From: Spirochaetaceae bacterium
GTDB taxonomy: Bacteria; Spirochaetota; Spirochaetia; WTKD01
Length of the DNA stretch: 64,000 nt
Direction: 5' to 3'
Assembly: GCA_011524535.1 (NCBI GenBank)
Contig: WTKD01000001.1
Span: 1 to 64,000 of the forward strand
The position numbers and the translations under genes were made by a program. The notes below the pieces were generated by a model. It was not told the origin of the DNA. It ran no database searches and saw only the letters and a list, made by a program, of their open reading frames with translations. This document shows, one piece after another, positions 42,109-50,564 of this stretch (positions within the stretch are counted from its first letter, which is position 1; each line of letters opens with the position of its first letter).

Positions 42109-43647
42109 ATGGACTTTTTTATAATTGTCTATGTTTCTCTTCCTCTCCTGGGAATCTTGGCCGGTTGGTTCTTTCGTTTGTTGTACGCAAGATTCCAACT
42201 GACATCTGAAGAACAGAAGACTGAACGATTAAAACTTGATGCGGTTAAAGAAGTTGAGGCACAAAAGAAGGAGATAACACTTAGAACTCGAGAAGAACTT
42301 CAAAAGGAACGCATAGAGCAAGAGAGGGAACTGCGCGAGGTCCGTGCAGATTTAAAAAGACAGGAAAAAAGGCTCTCTGGTCGTGAAGACTCGTGCGAAG
42401 CTCTAGCACAGTCTCTTCAAAGAAAACAATCAGTACTTGATTCTCGTGAGAGAAAGTTGATTCAGGGAACAAAAAAACTTGAGCAGGACATAGAATCCCT
42501 GCGTAAGAGACTAGAACAGCTCGCTGGATATACACGTGAAGAAGCGAAAACCATGCTTGTGGACTCACTTGAACACGAAGCAAGGCGAGATGCCCAATCT
42601 TTGATAAATAAGATAGAACAAGACGCTAATCAGGAAGCAGAAAAAAAAGCTCGACGAATTTTGGTTAGTACCATGCAAAGACTTGCGCCGGAGGTATCGA
42701 ATGAAACCACTACGGTTTCGGTTCAGTTGCCAAATCAGGAAATGAAAGGTAGAATCATTGGTCGTGAAGGTAGGAATATCCGGGCATTGGAAACATTGAC
42801 TGGAGTTGATGTAATAATAGACGATGCAGCTTCGGAACTTGTTTCACTTTCTTGTTTTGATTCGGTGCGCAGAGAAATAGCTCGGCGCTCCTTGGAATAT
42901 TTGGTGACGGATGGGCGAATTCACCCGGCACGTATCGAAGATATAGTAGAAAAACAACAATCTGATATTGAGAACTATATTCTGGAGTTGGGAGAAAAGA
43001 CTTTTTTTGATCTTTCTCTACAACCGATTGCCCGAGAGGGAATGTCTGCGGTGGGGCGTTTACATTTTCGAACAAGCTATGGACAGAATATGCTCACGCA
43101 TTCTATCGATGTTGCTCGTCTGGCTGCTATGTTCGCATCTGAGCTAAACGCAGATGTCAACACAGCGAAACGTGGAGGCTTGTTGCATGATGTTGGCAAA
43201 GCGCTTACCTCAGAAAACGGAGCGAGCCACGTAGAGCTTGGTGTAGAACTTGCTAAACGTCTTAAAGAAACAGACGAGGTCATAAACTGTATCGCCGCTC
43301 ATCACGGTGATGTTCCCTACACATGTGTGGAAGCTGTTCTTGTCCAGATTGCTGACACAATTTCTGCTTCGAGACCTGGCGCCAGAAAAGAATCTCTTGA
43401 AAAATACATAAAGCGATTACGGGGTCTTGAATCGATTGCTCTTGAATTCAAAGGAGTTCGACAGGCCTATGCTATCCAGGCTGGTCGCGAACTTCGTGTT
43501 ATCCTTGATCATGATATCGTAGCCGACGGTGATTCGAGGCATTTGGCACGTGATATCACTCGAAGAATAGAAACAGAGCTAAGTTATTCTGGCAGAATAC
43601 GAATAACACTTATTCGAGAAACTCGAATAGTAGATTATGCCCGATAA
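42109..43647 (+). CDS. rny: ribonuclease Y
   Basis: Membrane-anchored endoribonuclease that starts mRNA decay. ATG 42109 is chosen for its GGAGGA site; upstream in-frame sequence is promoter. The 512 residues show an N-terminal membrane helix (FFIIVYVSLPLLGILAGWFF), a long coiled coil (~25-180), a KH domain with GRIIGREGRNIRALE and TGVDVIIDD, and an HD domain with HSIDVARLAAM and LLHDVGKAL. Length and order are standard. The stop overlaps the ymdB-like start by 11 bp, a conserved gene pair. Confidence 0.96.
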   Translation: MDFFIIVYVSLPLLGILAGWFFRLLYARFQLTSEEQKTERLKLDAVKEVEAQKKEITLRTREELQKERIEQERELREVRADLKRQEKRLSGREDSCEALAQSLQRKQSVLDSRERKLIQGTKKLEQDIESLRKRLEQLAGYTREEAKTMLVDSLEHEARRDAQSLINKIEQDANQEAEKKARRILVSTMQRLAPEVSNETTTVSVQLPNQEMKGRIIGREGRNIRALETLTGVDVIIDDAASELVSLSCFDSVRREIARRSLEYLVTDGRIHPARIEDIVEKQQSDIENYILELGEKTFFDLSLQPIAREGMSAVGRLHFRTSYGQNMLTHSIDVARLAAMFASELNADVNTAKRGGLLHDVGKALTSENGASHVELGVELAKRLKETDEVINCIAAHHGDVPYTCVEAVLVQIADTISASRPGARKESLEKYIKRLRGLESIALEFKGVRQAYAIQAGRELRVILDHDIVADGDSRHLARDITRRIETELSYSGRIRITLIRETRIVDYAR

Positions 43648-44434
43648 AGAACTTTCTTTCCTTATACTCGGGGACATCATTGGTTCCCCGGGTATGCGGG
43701 CAGTGATTTCTTCATTGGGCAAACTCAAAACACTCTATCGCCCCCATTGTATCATTGCCAATGCAGAAAACGCCCATAAAGGGTTTGGTATTACCAGTGA
43801 GGTTGTGCAATTGTTGCAGCACAATGATGTTGATGCTATCACAACCGGAAATCATGTATGGAGACAAGAGGGTGTGGCTGAACTCCTCGATCGTGAAGAG
43901 AACGTGCTTCGTCCAGTGAATTATCCTGCGATTTGTGCGGGCAAGGGCTGGTGCCTTCTAGAAGTTCAAAGGGCAAAGGTCATGATCATCAACGCCCAGG
44001 GTAGAAAATTGATGACAGCAATTGATTGTCCGTTTCGAACGATCCAAAGTACGGTCAAAAATCACGGTGGACAGGCAGATATTATTATTGTTGACTTTCA
44101 TGCTGAAGATGTAATGGAAAAACAGGCCTTGGGTCATTATCTTGATGGAAAGGTTGGATTACTGTATGGAACGCATACACATACCCAAACCCGTGATGCT
44201 CGGATTCAACCACAAGGGACAGGATTTTGTACGGACATAGGAGCCTGTATCCCAAGGAATAGCGTTATTGGATTCAATGCACAAGCGAGTATCGATGGAA
44301 TGATAACAAATGTGCCGTATCCGTTCATAGTAGAAGAAAATACTGCTATTATTCATGGATTGTTTGTGACCATCGATTCCGCGACAGGGCATTGCACTAC
44401 CATACAAACCATTCGTTACGAATCAACCGTCTAG
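43637..44434 (+). CDS. YmdB-family metallophosphoesterase (TIGR00282)
   Basis: Predicted 2',3'-cyclic-nucleotide phosphodiesterase. The 265 residues begin LSFLILGDIIGSPGMRAV and show IIANAENAHKGFGIT, DAITTGNHVW, IIIVDFHAEDVMEKQALGHY and LLYGTHTHTQT, the metal-binding pattern of the family. It overlaps rny by 11 bp, a common arrangement, and ends one base before the convergent GerMN gene. The cellular role outside Bacillus is not settled. Confidence 0.92.
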   Translation: MPDKELSFLILGDIIGSPGMRAVISSLGKLKTLYRPHCIIANAENAHKGFGITSEVVQLLQHNDVDAITTGNHVWRQEGVAELLDREENVLRPVNYPAICAGKGWCLLEVQRAKVMIINAQGRKLMTAIDCPFRTIQSTVKNHGGQADIIIVDFHAEDVMEKQALGHYLDGKVGLLYGTHTHTQTRDARIQPQGTGFCTDIGACIPRNSVIGFNAQASIDGMITNVPYPFIVEENTAIIHGLFVTIDSATGHCTTIQTIRYESTV

Positions 44435-44435
44435 T

Positions 44436-45245
44436 TTAATTCGGATACAGGGGGCTCCCGATATAGGCTCCGTCTCCAGAAAGAAATTCTAGCTGTTGGC
44501 CATCGATAAGAATTTGAACCGCATCAACCGTTGGAAACTGCGTTGCCGTATATACAATTTGGCGAATCTGCGCATAGGCTCCTTCTTTTCCGTATTGATT
44601 GAATCGGAATGGAACATTGAAATTCAAATAGGCAACCCTGTCTTGTACCCAAGCAGATATGAGCCTGCTCTCTTCTGGTATAAGACTCAAGACGCCCCGC
44701 TGTTGCTCTTCGGATGTTGGTCCAGACAGTAATCTCCGGATATTCTCTGATAGAGGGGTGGAACTTTTTGGAAACGTTCTGTCCATGCGGGCTAGTTTAA
44801 GAATTCCTTCTTCTTGCGTAACAAAATACACGTGCAACAGATTGTTGTTTTCTTCATTTGGAGCAACGGCATTCACGAGAGCTTGCCTTTCTTCTTCTGT
44901 TTCCTGAATCGCGGGTTCTTCGTCGGTTATGGGTTCCGGCTCTTGAGTTATCTGAGATTCAGGCGCTGTGCTCTCGCGTTCGACTTTATTGGGTTGAGGG
45001 CTTTGTTGTTCTTGATTTTCTGGAAGAAGGGTTGTTGTGGAAGGATTAGAATCTTGTTCTGCAGATTCCAGACTCAGAGTATCCTCGGTACTATCTTGTC
45101 TATTGCTGATTAGTTCAAATATCCGTGTGTTTTCAAGTACTGTGTCTATTGTTTTCTTGTTGACAAAGAACATAATCGTTCCTAGCGTAATTATGATCGC
45201 CCAAAATGTCCACGCTGAGGATCGTTTGTTTTTTTTTGTTCCCAT
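44436..45245 (-). CDS. GerMN domain membrane-anchored protein
   Basis: The 269 residues have one N-terminal membrane helix (AWTFWAIIITLGTIMFFVNK), a Ser/Glu/Pro/Gln-rich linker (~35-135) and a C-terminal GerMN (sporulation/spore germination) domain (~140-265) with VYFVTQEEGILKLARMDR, LLSGPTSEEQQRGVLSLIP, VAYLNFNVPF and VDAVQILIDGQ. In non-sporulating bacteria this domain is found in cell-envelope proteins of unknown role. Divergent from ptsI. Confidence 0.82.
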   Translation of the reverse strand: MGTKKNKRSSAWTFWAIIITLGTIMFFVNKKTIDTVLENTRIFELISNRQDSTEDTLSLESAEQDSNPSTTTLLPENQEQQSPQPNKVERESTAPESQITQEPEPITDEEPAIQETEEERQALVNAVAPNEENNNLLHVYFVTQEEGILKLARMDRTFPKSSTPLSENIRRLLSGPTSEEQQRGVLSLIPEESRLISAWVQDRVAYLNFNVPFRFNQYGKEGAYAQIRQIVYTATQFPTVDAVQILIDGQQLEFLSGDGAYIGSPLYPN

Positions 45246-45309
45246 ATGAGTATATCGGAATATTGTAATGCATTTGGAGACATAAAAGGCTATACGTATT
45301 TAAATGTCT

Positions 45310-45339
45310 TTGACTTTGCAAGTCTTTCTCTCGTACAAT
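45310..45339 (+). promoter_or_regulatory. sigma-70 promoter of ptsI, predicted leaderless
   Basis: TTGACT (45310-45315), 18-bp spacer, TACAAT (45334-45339). The start codon lies 7 nt after the -10 box, so the mRNA would begin at or within one base of ATG 45347. No Shine-Dalgarno site is present. Confidence 0.6.
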
Positions 45340-45346
45340 ATACGAA

Positions 45347-47056
45347 ATGGAAGTATTGAGCGGAATCGGTGTATCCAATGGCATAGCGAGAGCAAACGCT
45401 TTCGTATTACCGTATGTACCGATTCAAACCATACCAAGACACGTTATTGAAGAATCGAGCATTATTAGAGAATGCTCACGGTTGGACGTTGCGGTGCAAG
45501 CAGCTATCCAAGAAATCGAACTTATTCAATTGAGAAACACCGTGTCAAAACATGAAATTGAAATACTATCGGTGCACATTGAAATGCTGAAAGATGTGTC
45601 TCTCATAGCGAATGTAAAACAGCGGTTATCTGAGTTGAAACAAAACATAGAATCTGTTGTGTACGATTATATGGAAGAACTGGGTCGACAATTTGCAGAT
45701 TCAGGAGATCCATATCTTCGCGAACGAGATGTAGATATTTTTGATGTTTCAAAAAGAATATTGGAACAGTTACTCTATCAGAAGAGAACAGAAATTTCTC
45801 TTGATGCACCATCGATTTTGATTTGTCATATGCTAACCCCAATGGATTTTATTTCTATTGATAAACGCTATTTGAAGGGTATCGTGATCGAAACTTCAGG
45901 AAAGAATTCGCATACGATGATTCTTGCACGATCACTTGGTATCCCCTGCGTTGGTGGTATAACCGATGCCTGTGTACGTGTACGAAGAGGAGTTGAGTTA
46001 ATAGTCGATGGAAAGGCCGGAACGGCAATTGTTTCTCCAGACACCGAGACGAAGGACTATTATGCCCTGCGTCTTGAAGAGTATCTGCTTGAAAGAAAAA
46101 AGCAACGTACGAATGTGGTTCTTCCCTGTGAAACAAAGGATGGGCTACCTATTTCATTGTTGGCAAATATTGAATTTCCCGAAGAGGCAGCAATAGCGAA
46201 ACAGTTAGGAGCTCAGGGAATAGGTCTGTACAGATCAGAATATCTGTTTTTACAGAAAACATGGCCAACCGAAGAGGAGCAATATCAAGCCTATTTAGAG
46301 GCTACGAAGGCCTTCGAATCTTCCACAGTGATTATCAGAACACTTGATATCGGGGGGGATAAATTGTCTCCTGGAGTTCGTGAAGAAAACCCGATGTTAG
46401 GCTGGAGAGCTGTACGTTTTTCTTTATCTCACAGGAGAAAATTCACGACCCAAATTCATGCGTTGCTGAGAGTAGCTTGTATCAGGAAAGTCGATATACT
46501 CATTCCTATGATTTCGAGTTTGGAAGAGATCTTGTTGGTGAAAGAAATCATAAACGATCAAGTTGCGGCGCTCAACGAAGAAGGCCATTCTCCCGAATTT
46601 AGTCTTGGGATTATGGTTGAAGTGCCTTCTACGGTATACATATTGCCAACATTGGCTTCTCATGTAGACTTTCTTTCACTGGGAACCAATGATCTTATTC
46701 AATATATTATGGCCGCCGATCGGGGCAATGAATTTGTTTCGAATTTGTACTCTCCGTTTTATCCTGGTGTTTTATTGGCTATAAAGCAGGTTTTTAATGT
46801 CGCTCAGGAGTATACAATTCCTATATCTTTATGCGGTGAAATGGCAGGGGATCCTATGGCAATCCCATTGCTCATTGGCATGGGATTGCGCAAATTTAGT
46901 GTCTCATTGGATCAGTTGCCACAGACGAGGGCGATTATCCGAAACACAATGGCACGTGATACTATCGCACTGAGAGGTGAACTGTTTGGGCTAACTATGA
47001 AAGAAGATATTGAAGATTTGCTTAGGGGATTTATTTCAGAATATAAGTTAATCTAG
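45347..47056 (+). CDS. ptsI: phosphoenolpyruvate-protein phosphotransferase (enzyme I)
   Basis: Transfers phosphate from PEP to HPr. The N-terminal domain has GIGVSNGIARANAF; the phospho-His domain has SGKNSHTMILARSLGIPCVG with the active His; the PEP-binding barrel has GIGLYRSEYLFL, RTLDIGGDKLSP, EENPMLGWRAVRFSL, MVEVPST, LGTNDLIQYIMAADR and SLCGEMAGDP with the catalytic Cys. Length of 569 is standard. No HPr or sugar EII gene lies next to it, so it may serve a regulatory or nitrogen-type phosphotransfer system. Confidence 0.95.
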   Translation: MEVLSGIGVSNGIARANAFVLPYVPIQTIPRHVIEESSIIRECSRLDVAVQAAIQEIELIQLRNTVSKHEIEILSVHIEMLKDVSLIANVKQRLSELKQNIESVVYDYMEELGRQFADSGDPYLRERDVDIFDVSKRILEQLLYQKRTEISLDAPSILICHMLTPMDFISIDKRYLKGIVIETSGKNSHTMILARSLGIPCVGGITDACVRVRRGVELIVDGKAGTAIVSPDTETKDYYALRLEEYLLERKKQRTNVVLPCETKDGLPISLLANIEFPEEAAIAKQLGAQGIGLYRSEYLFLQKTWPTEEEQYQAYLEATKAFESSTVIIRTLDIGGDKLSPGVREENPMLGWRAVRFSLSHRRKFTTQIHALLRVACIRKVDILIPMISSLEEILLVKEIINDQVAALNEEGHSPEFSLGIMVEVPSTVYILPTLASHVDFLSLGTNDLIQYIMAADRGNEFVSNLYSPFYPGVLLAIKQVFNVAQEYTIPISLCGEMAGDPMAIPLLIGMGLRKFSVSLDQLPQTRAIIRNTMARDTIALRGELFGLTMKEDIEDLLRGFISEYKLI

Positions 47057-47059
47057 AGC

Positions 47060-48478
47060 ATGCATAAAATTCTTGTCATTGGCAAGCAAAATGTAGGCAA
47101 ATCTACTTTTATAAATAGATTGCTTCGTAAGAGGAAGAGCATACAGGCTTCCGTAGCTGGTGTTACTCGAGACTATATTTCTTATCCGTGGCAGGTTGGT
47201 TCTCATCATGTCTCCTTAATCGATAGTGCGGGTATCACCACCGATGCTGCTGACAGCATTACAAAAGATGCCATTGCTCGCACCTTTGCTCTCTTGGATT
47301 CGGCTCATCTTATTTTATTCGTACTCTCTGTTGTAGATGTAACGGGGGAAGACATAGAACTTTCTTTGCAATTACAGCCATATCGTGAAAAAGTAGTTAT
47401 CATTGCAAATAAAATAGATTTGTCCGGGGATCTTTCAGATGTATATTCACTTGGATTTCCAACGATTCTTTCGATTTCTGCTGAACACAATACCGGTATA
47501 TCCAAGCTGATGGATTTTCTAGAGCTTCGCATTGGTGATATACACGATGATTCCCTTGAACAATCCCAGCCGGAGAGTGCGGCAAGTAGTGAAGAAGCAT
47601 CAAATGCCGGTTTTGCTGACAATGCCGAGCCTACTGATATTGCAGTTCCGGAACAAAAATCGGATCAGAAAGTAACCCCTCGTGTCTGTGTGGTGGGACG
47701 CCCAAATGTCGGGAAATCAAGTTTGTTGAATGCTTTGGTTGGATTCGATCGGGCCATTGTTTCTGATATTCCAGGTACTACTAGGGACAGTGTTGCACAC
47801 GCTGCGGTCTTGGCGGGGACCGAGCATACTATCGTTGATACTGCGGGCATTCGTAGAAAAAGAAGACATAAGAGTGCTATTGAGTTTTATTCACAGGTTC
47901 GTTCCGAGCAATCATACAGCGATGCTGATTGTTGCATGGTGCTTATAGACAGTTCGGAAGGTGTTACCGAACAAGATATGACAATCGTGCGGAATTTGGA
48001 ACTTCTCGGTAGACCGTATGTTGTTTTGTGCAATAAATGGGATTTGATACAAGAAAAAGAAGGGTATGCAATGATTCGCAAGGTTAAAGATAGGCATGGA
48101 TTATTCCGGTATGCGATGATTTTTCCTTGTAGTGTAAAGAATAGGGTGGGGCTAGAGTATATCCCTAGCTATATACGCGACCTATTAAGCGAAGCAAAAC
48201 GAACGGTCACAACGGGGACCCTCAATTCTTATCTACAACGATGGATTAGGCAGAGTCCCCCAAAGAGTTCAAAGACAAAAAATATTACCATACGTTATGG
48301 GACGCAGACCGGAGTTAATCCACCGCAATTCGTATTTTTTGCAAATAAATACGCTAAGGAATTTAAAACCTATGCGCGGTATATCGAGTCATGCCTACGT
48401 AGAACCTTTGGATTCTTACATGTGCCAATACGAATCGAAATACGAACGCCATCAAACGTGCGCCGTCGACGAACGTAA
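47060..48478 (+). CDS. der: ribosome biogenesis GTPase Der
   Basis: Double GTPase needed for 50S maturation. First G domain: GKQNVGKSTF, DSAGIT, NKIDLSG (residues ~4-160). Second: GRPNVGKSSL, DTAGIR, NKWDLI (~210-375), followed by the KH-like C-terminal domain. A ~50-residue acidic Ser/Ala/Glu linker separates the G domains. The first P-loop reads GKQNVGKS rather than the usual GRPNVGKS, a mild divergence. Length 472. It follows ptsI by 3 bp. Confidence 0.94.
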   Translation: MHKILVIGKQNVGKSTFINRLLRKRKSIQASVAGVTRDYISYPWQVGSHHVSLIDSAGITTDAADSITKDAIARTFALLDSAHLILFVLSVVDVTGEDIELSLQLQPYREKVVIIANKIDLSGDLSDVYSLGFPTILSISAEHNTGISKLMDFLELRIGDIHDDSLEQSQPESAASSEEASNAGFADNAEPTDIAVPEQKSDQKVTPRVCVVGRPNVGKSSLLNALVGFDRAIVSDIPGTTRDSVAHAAVLAGTEHTIVDTAGIRRKRRHKSAIEFYSQVRSEQSYSDADCCMVLIDSSEGVTEQDMTIVRNLELLGRPYVVLCNKWDLIQEKEGYAMIRKVKDRHGLFRYAMIFPCSVKNRVGLEYIPSYIRDLLSEAKRTVTTGTLNSYLQRWIRQSPPKSSKTKNITIRYGTQTGVNPPQFVFFANKYAKEFKTYARYIESCLRRTFGFLHVPIRIEIRTPSNVRRRRT

Positions 48479-48511
48479 ACAAGAATACTTTTTTATCCGA
48501 CAATAGGTCTG

Positions 48512-49783
48512 ATGATGAAATACTTTACATTTATTCTTTTGATTACCATTCTGTCTCAAGCCCTAGGATTTGAAAATGAGGCAATAGACTCCACCCTTTC
48601 ATTACGGAGACAGGCTTTTTCTGCGATGTTCCCTGCTGCATATCCGGGAGCGCCCCAAGAAATGGAAATCGAACGTACGACGGAATTATTGAAAAATCAA
48701 AAACAAATAAGCATCAGGCATGAAACAAACAAAATGCTTATTGATGTTGCTGCTTCTAATAAAATTGGCGCAGAAGATCTTGTTTCTGCGAGTTACACGC
48801 TTGAGTACGACCCTTCGGAGCATAGATTCACGCAATTACACATCTATCTTATGGATTCTCCGGATTGGGGACTGGTTATTCACATATTTTCTGAAAATTC
48901 TAAGCAATATATGAACGTACTCTTCGATAGCAAACAATGGTTTTATCGAATTCCGCTGGGGTTGAGTGTTGAACAAGTGTTTCTTTCTCCATTTACACAT
49001 CTGATGGAGAGAACTTCGATGTATGTAAACTGGGACCATGTATTGCCAACGGGCAATTATAATGCCTACGAAAATATAATTGCATTGAGTAAGAATATTC
49101 GATCAAATTTGCATCATCTGCCGGACGCAGAAGATGGAGCAATAGACGAGTATGGAAATCTTGTTTTTATAGAAACCAGCGATATTATGGAGGATTTACC
49201 TGGATTCAATTGTTCAGGTTTTTGCAAATGGGTTATTGATGGAATGTTGTATCCAAGTACAGGGGAATATCTTGCTATTGAGCCGCTGAAGGAATCAACG
49301 TATACAGGAACGCAATTGAGTCAGCCGCTTGCTGAGATGCGTGATCCTTATTTTGGTTTAGATTGGACCAGAAATCTTGGAAAGTCCTTGTATGAAATCT
49401 ATGATGAGCTGCCTTCATCTGCTTCGATTGATGTTTCTGACGCTAGTATAGGGGATTACCAAGCACATATAGGATATTCAATTAACACGTTGTCGCGCGT
49501 CTTATACCAGCTTGCTTTGAAGGAGCCTGGGAATTTGTATCTGGGTAGCGTTAACAAGCCCTTCGGCACGGGGCCAACGTTGAGACAACATGTGCACGTG
49601 GTCGTTTTGATGCCTTATTTTGATGAACAGGGCTTGTTTCATATCAATGTGTTCGAACGTAATGTTGAGTCATCGATGCAGTCCTTGAAAAATCGTTATT
49701 CTTCAGAATTCATGCACCTTGTTCGCATTCCTGCAAGGGAGGCCTTTAGTCCATGGTTGCCTACCAGTAATAATCTACAATAG
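48512..49783 (+). CDS. secreted protein with NlpC/P60-like Cys motif
   Basis: Family not firmly recognised. The 423 residues start with a signal peptide (MKYFTFILLITILSQALG). Near residue 232 the motif LPGFNCSGFCKWVIDG resembles the DCSGF nucleophile motif of NlpC/P60 and related papain-fold peptidases, and a late HVHVVVLMPYFD could supply the His. A role in peptidoglycan or protein cleavage in the periplasm is inference. It follows der by 33 bp. If the motif is chance, it is simply an exported hypothetical protein. Confidence 0.62.
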   Translation: MMKYFTFILLITILSQALGFENEAIDSTLSLRRQAFSAMFPAAYPGAPQEMEIERTTELLKNQKQISIRHETNKMLIDVAASNKIGAEDLVSASYTLEYDPSEHRFTQLHIYLMDSPDWGLVIHIFSENSKQYMNVLFDSKQWFYRIPLGLSVEQVFLSPFTHLMERTSMYVNWDHVLPTGNYNAYENIIALSKNIRSNLHHLPDAEDGAIDEYGNLVFIETSDIMEDLPGFNCSGFCKWVIDGMLYPSTGEYLAIEPLKESTYTGTQLSQPLAEMRDPYFGLDWTRNLGKSLYEIYDELPSSASIDVSDASIGDYQAHIGYSINTLSRVLYQLALKEPGNLYLGSVNKPFGTGPTLRQHVHVVVLMPYFDEQGLFHINVFERNVESSMQSLKNRYSSEFMHLVRIPAREAFSPWLPTSNNLQ

Positions 49784-49809
49784 ATAACAGCGAACTGTTC
49801 TTGCTCTGC

Positions 49810-49838
49810 TTACAATTTGACGGAATATATTGTAAACT
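49810..49838 (+). promoter_or_regulatory. promoter of the HAD gene, predicted leaderless
   Basis: TTACAA (49810-49815), 17-bp spacer, TAAACT (49833-49838). The GTG start codon at 49847 is 8 nt beyond the -10 box, and there is no Shine-Dalgarno site. Confidence 0.5.
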
Positions 49839-49846
49839 AGGGCTCA

Positions 49847-50521
49847 GTGAAAAAAATGTGTATCAAGGCCGTTGGATTTGATATAGACGGAACGCTATAT
49901 CCATTTACCATGGCGAAAATTCTTTCTATTCCGCTTGTGGTCTGCAATCTTAAATTTTATGTTGCATTTAGAAATGTCCGACATAAACTTCGAGAGGTCC
50001 GACACATAAAAGATTTTGCTTCCTTGCAAATCTCAATGCTAGCTAAAGAGCTCTCTGTCAGTGAAACAAAGACCCAGTCATTGTTAGAAAAGGTGGTATA
50101 TTCGCAATGGTTTGCTCTATTCAAGTATTTGCGTGTTTTTCCTCATCTGAGGGCCTTTTTGGTTTGGCTAAAATCAAAGGGGGTGAAAATAGGGGTCTTG
50201 AGCGATTTCATAATCGGCTCACGATTAGAAAACCTGAAATTGGGGAATGTTTGGGATGTTTCATTATCTTCTGAAGAATCAAACTATTTAAAGCCTCATG
50301 CAAAGCCATTTTTACATATGTGTGAGCAATTTGGCACTGAGCCAGGTGAAACATTGTATGTTGGTAATAGTGAGAAATACGATATTGTGGGAGCTTCACA
50401 AGCAGGATTGCTCTCAGCTCTCTATACTCGATGGAATTTGAGCACAAGTAAAAGCAATGTGCAGTTTTCATCGTATAAAATGTTGCAAAAATGGTTCGAA
50501 ATGCGTTGCACCTTTGACTAA
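49847..50521 (+). CDS. HAD superfamily hydrolase
   Basis: The 224-residue protein has HAD motif I in VGFDIDGTLYPFT (DxDGT), motif II near IGVLSDF, Lys of motif III near SNYLKPHAK, and motif IV in LYVGNSEKYDIVGASQAG. The helical cap (residues ~18-100) is of the phosphoglycolate-phosphatase/haloacid type; motif IV has Asn-Ser-Glu instead of GDS, so the metal site is slightly unusual. Substrate unknown. The start is GTG; the frame agrees with motif I lying near the N-terminus. Confidence 0.85.
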   Translation: MKKMCIKAVGFDIDGTLYPFTMAKILSIPLVVCNLKFYVAFRNVRHKLREVRHIKDFASLQISMLAKELSVSETKTQSLLEKVVYSQWFALFKYLRVFPHLRAFLVWLKSKGVKIGVLSDFIIGSRLENLKLGNVWDVSLSSEESNYLKPHAKPFLHMCEQFGTEPGETLYVGNSEKYDIVGASQAGLLSALYTRWNLSTSKSNVQFSSYKMLQKWFEMRCTFD

Positions 50522-50535
50522 TCTATCGGTACAAT
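50506..50535 (+). promoter_or_regulatory. sigma-70 promoter of the giant coiled-coil gene
   Basis: TTGCAC (50506-50511), 18-bp spacer, TACAAT (50530-50535). Start would be near 50542, with GGGAGG 6-7 nt before the GTG at 50565. Confidence 0.6.
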
Positions 50536-50564
50536 GACCTAACAAAGTTGGTTGGGAGGCCACA

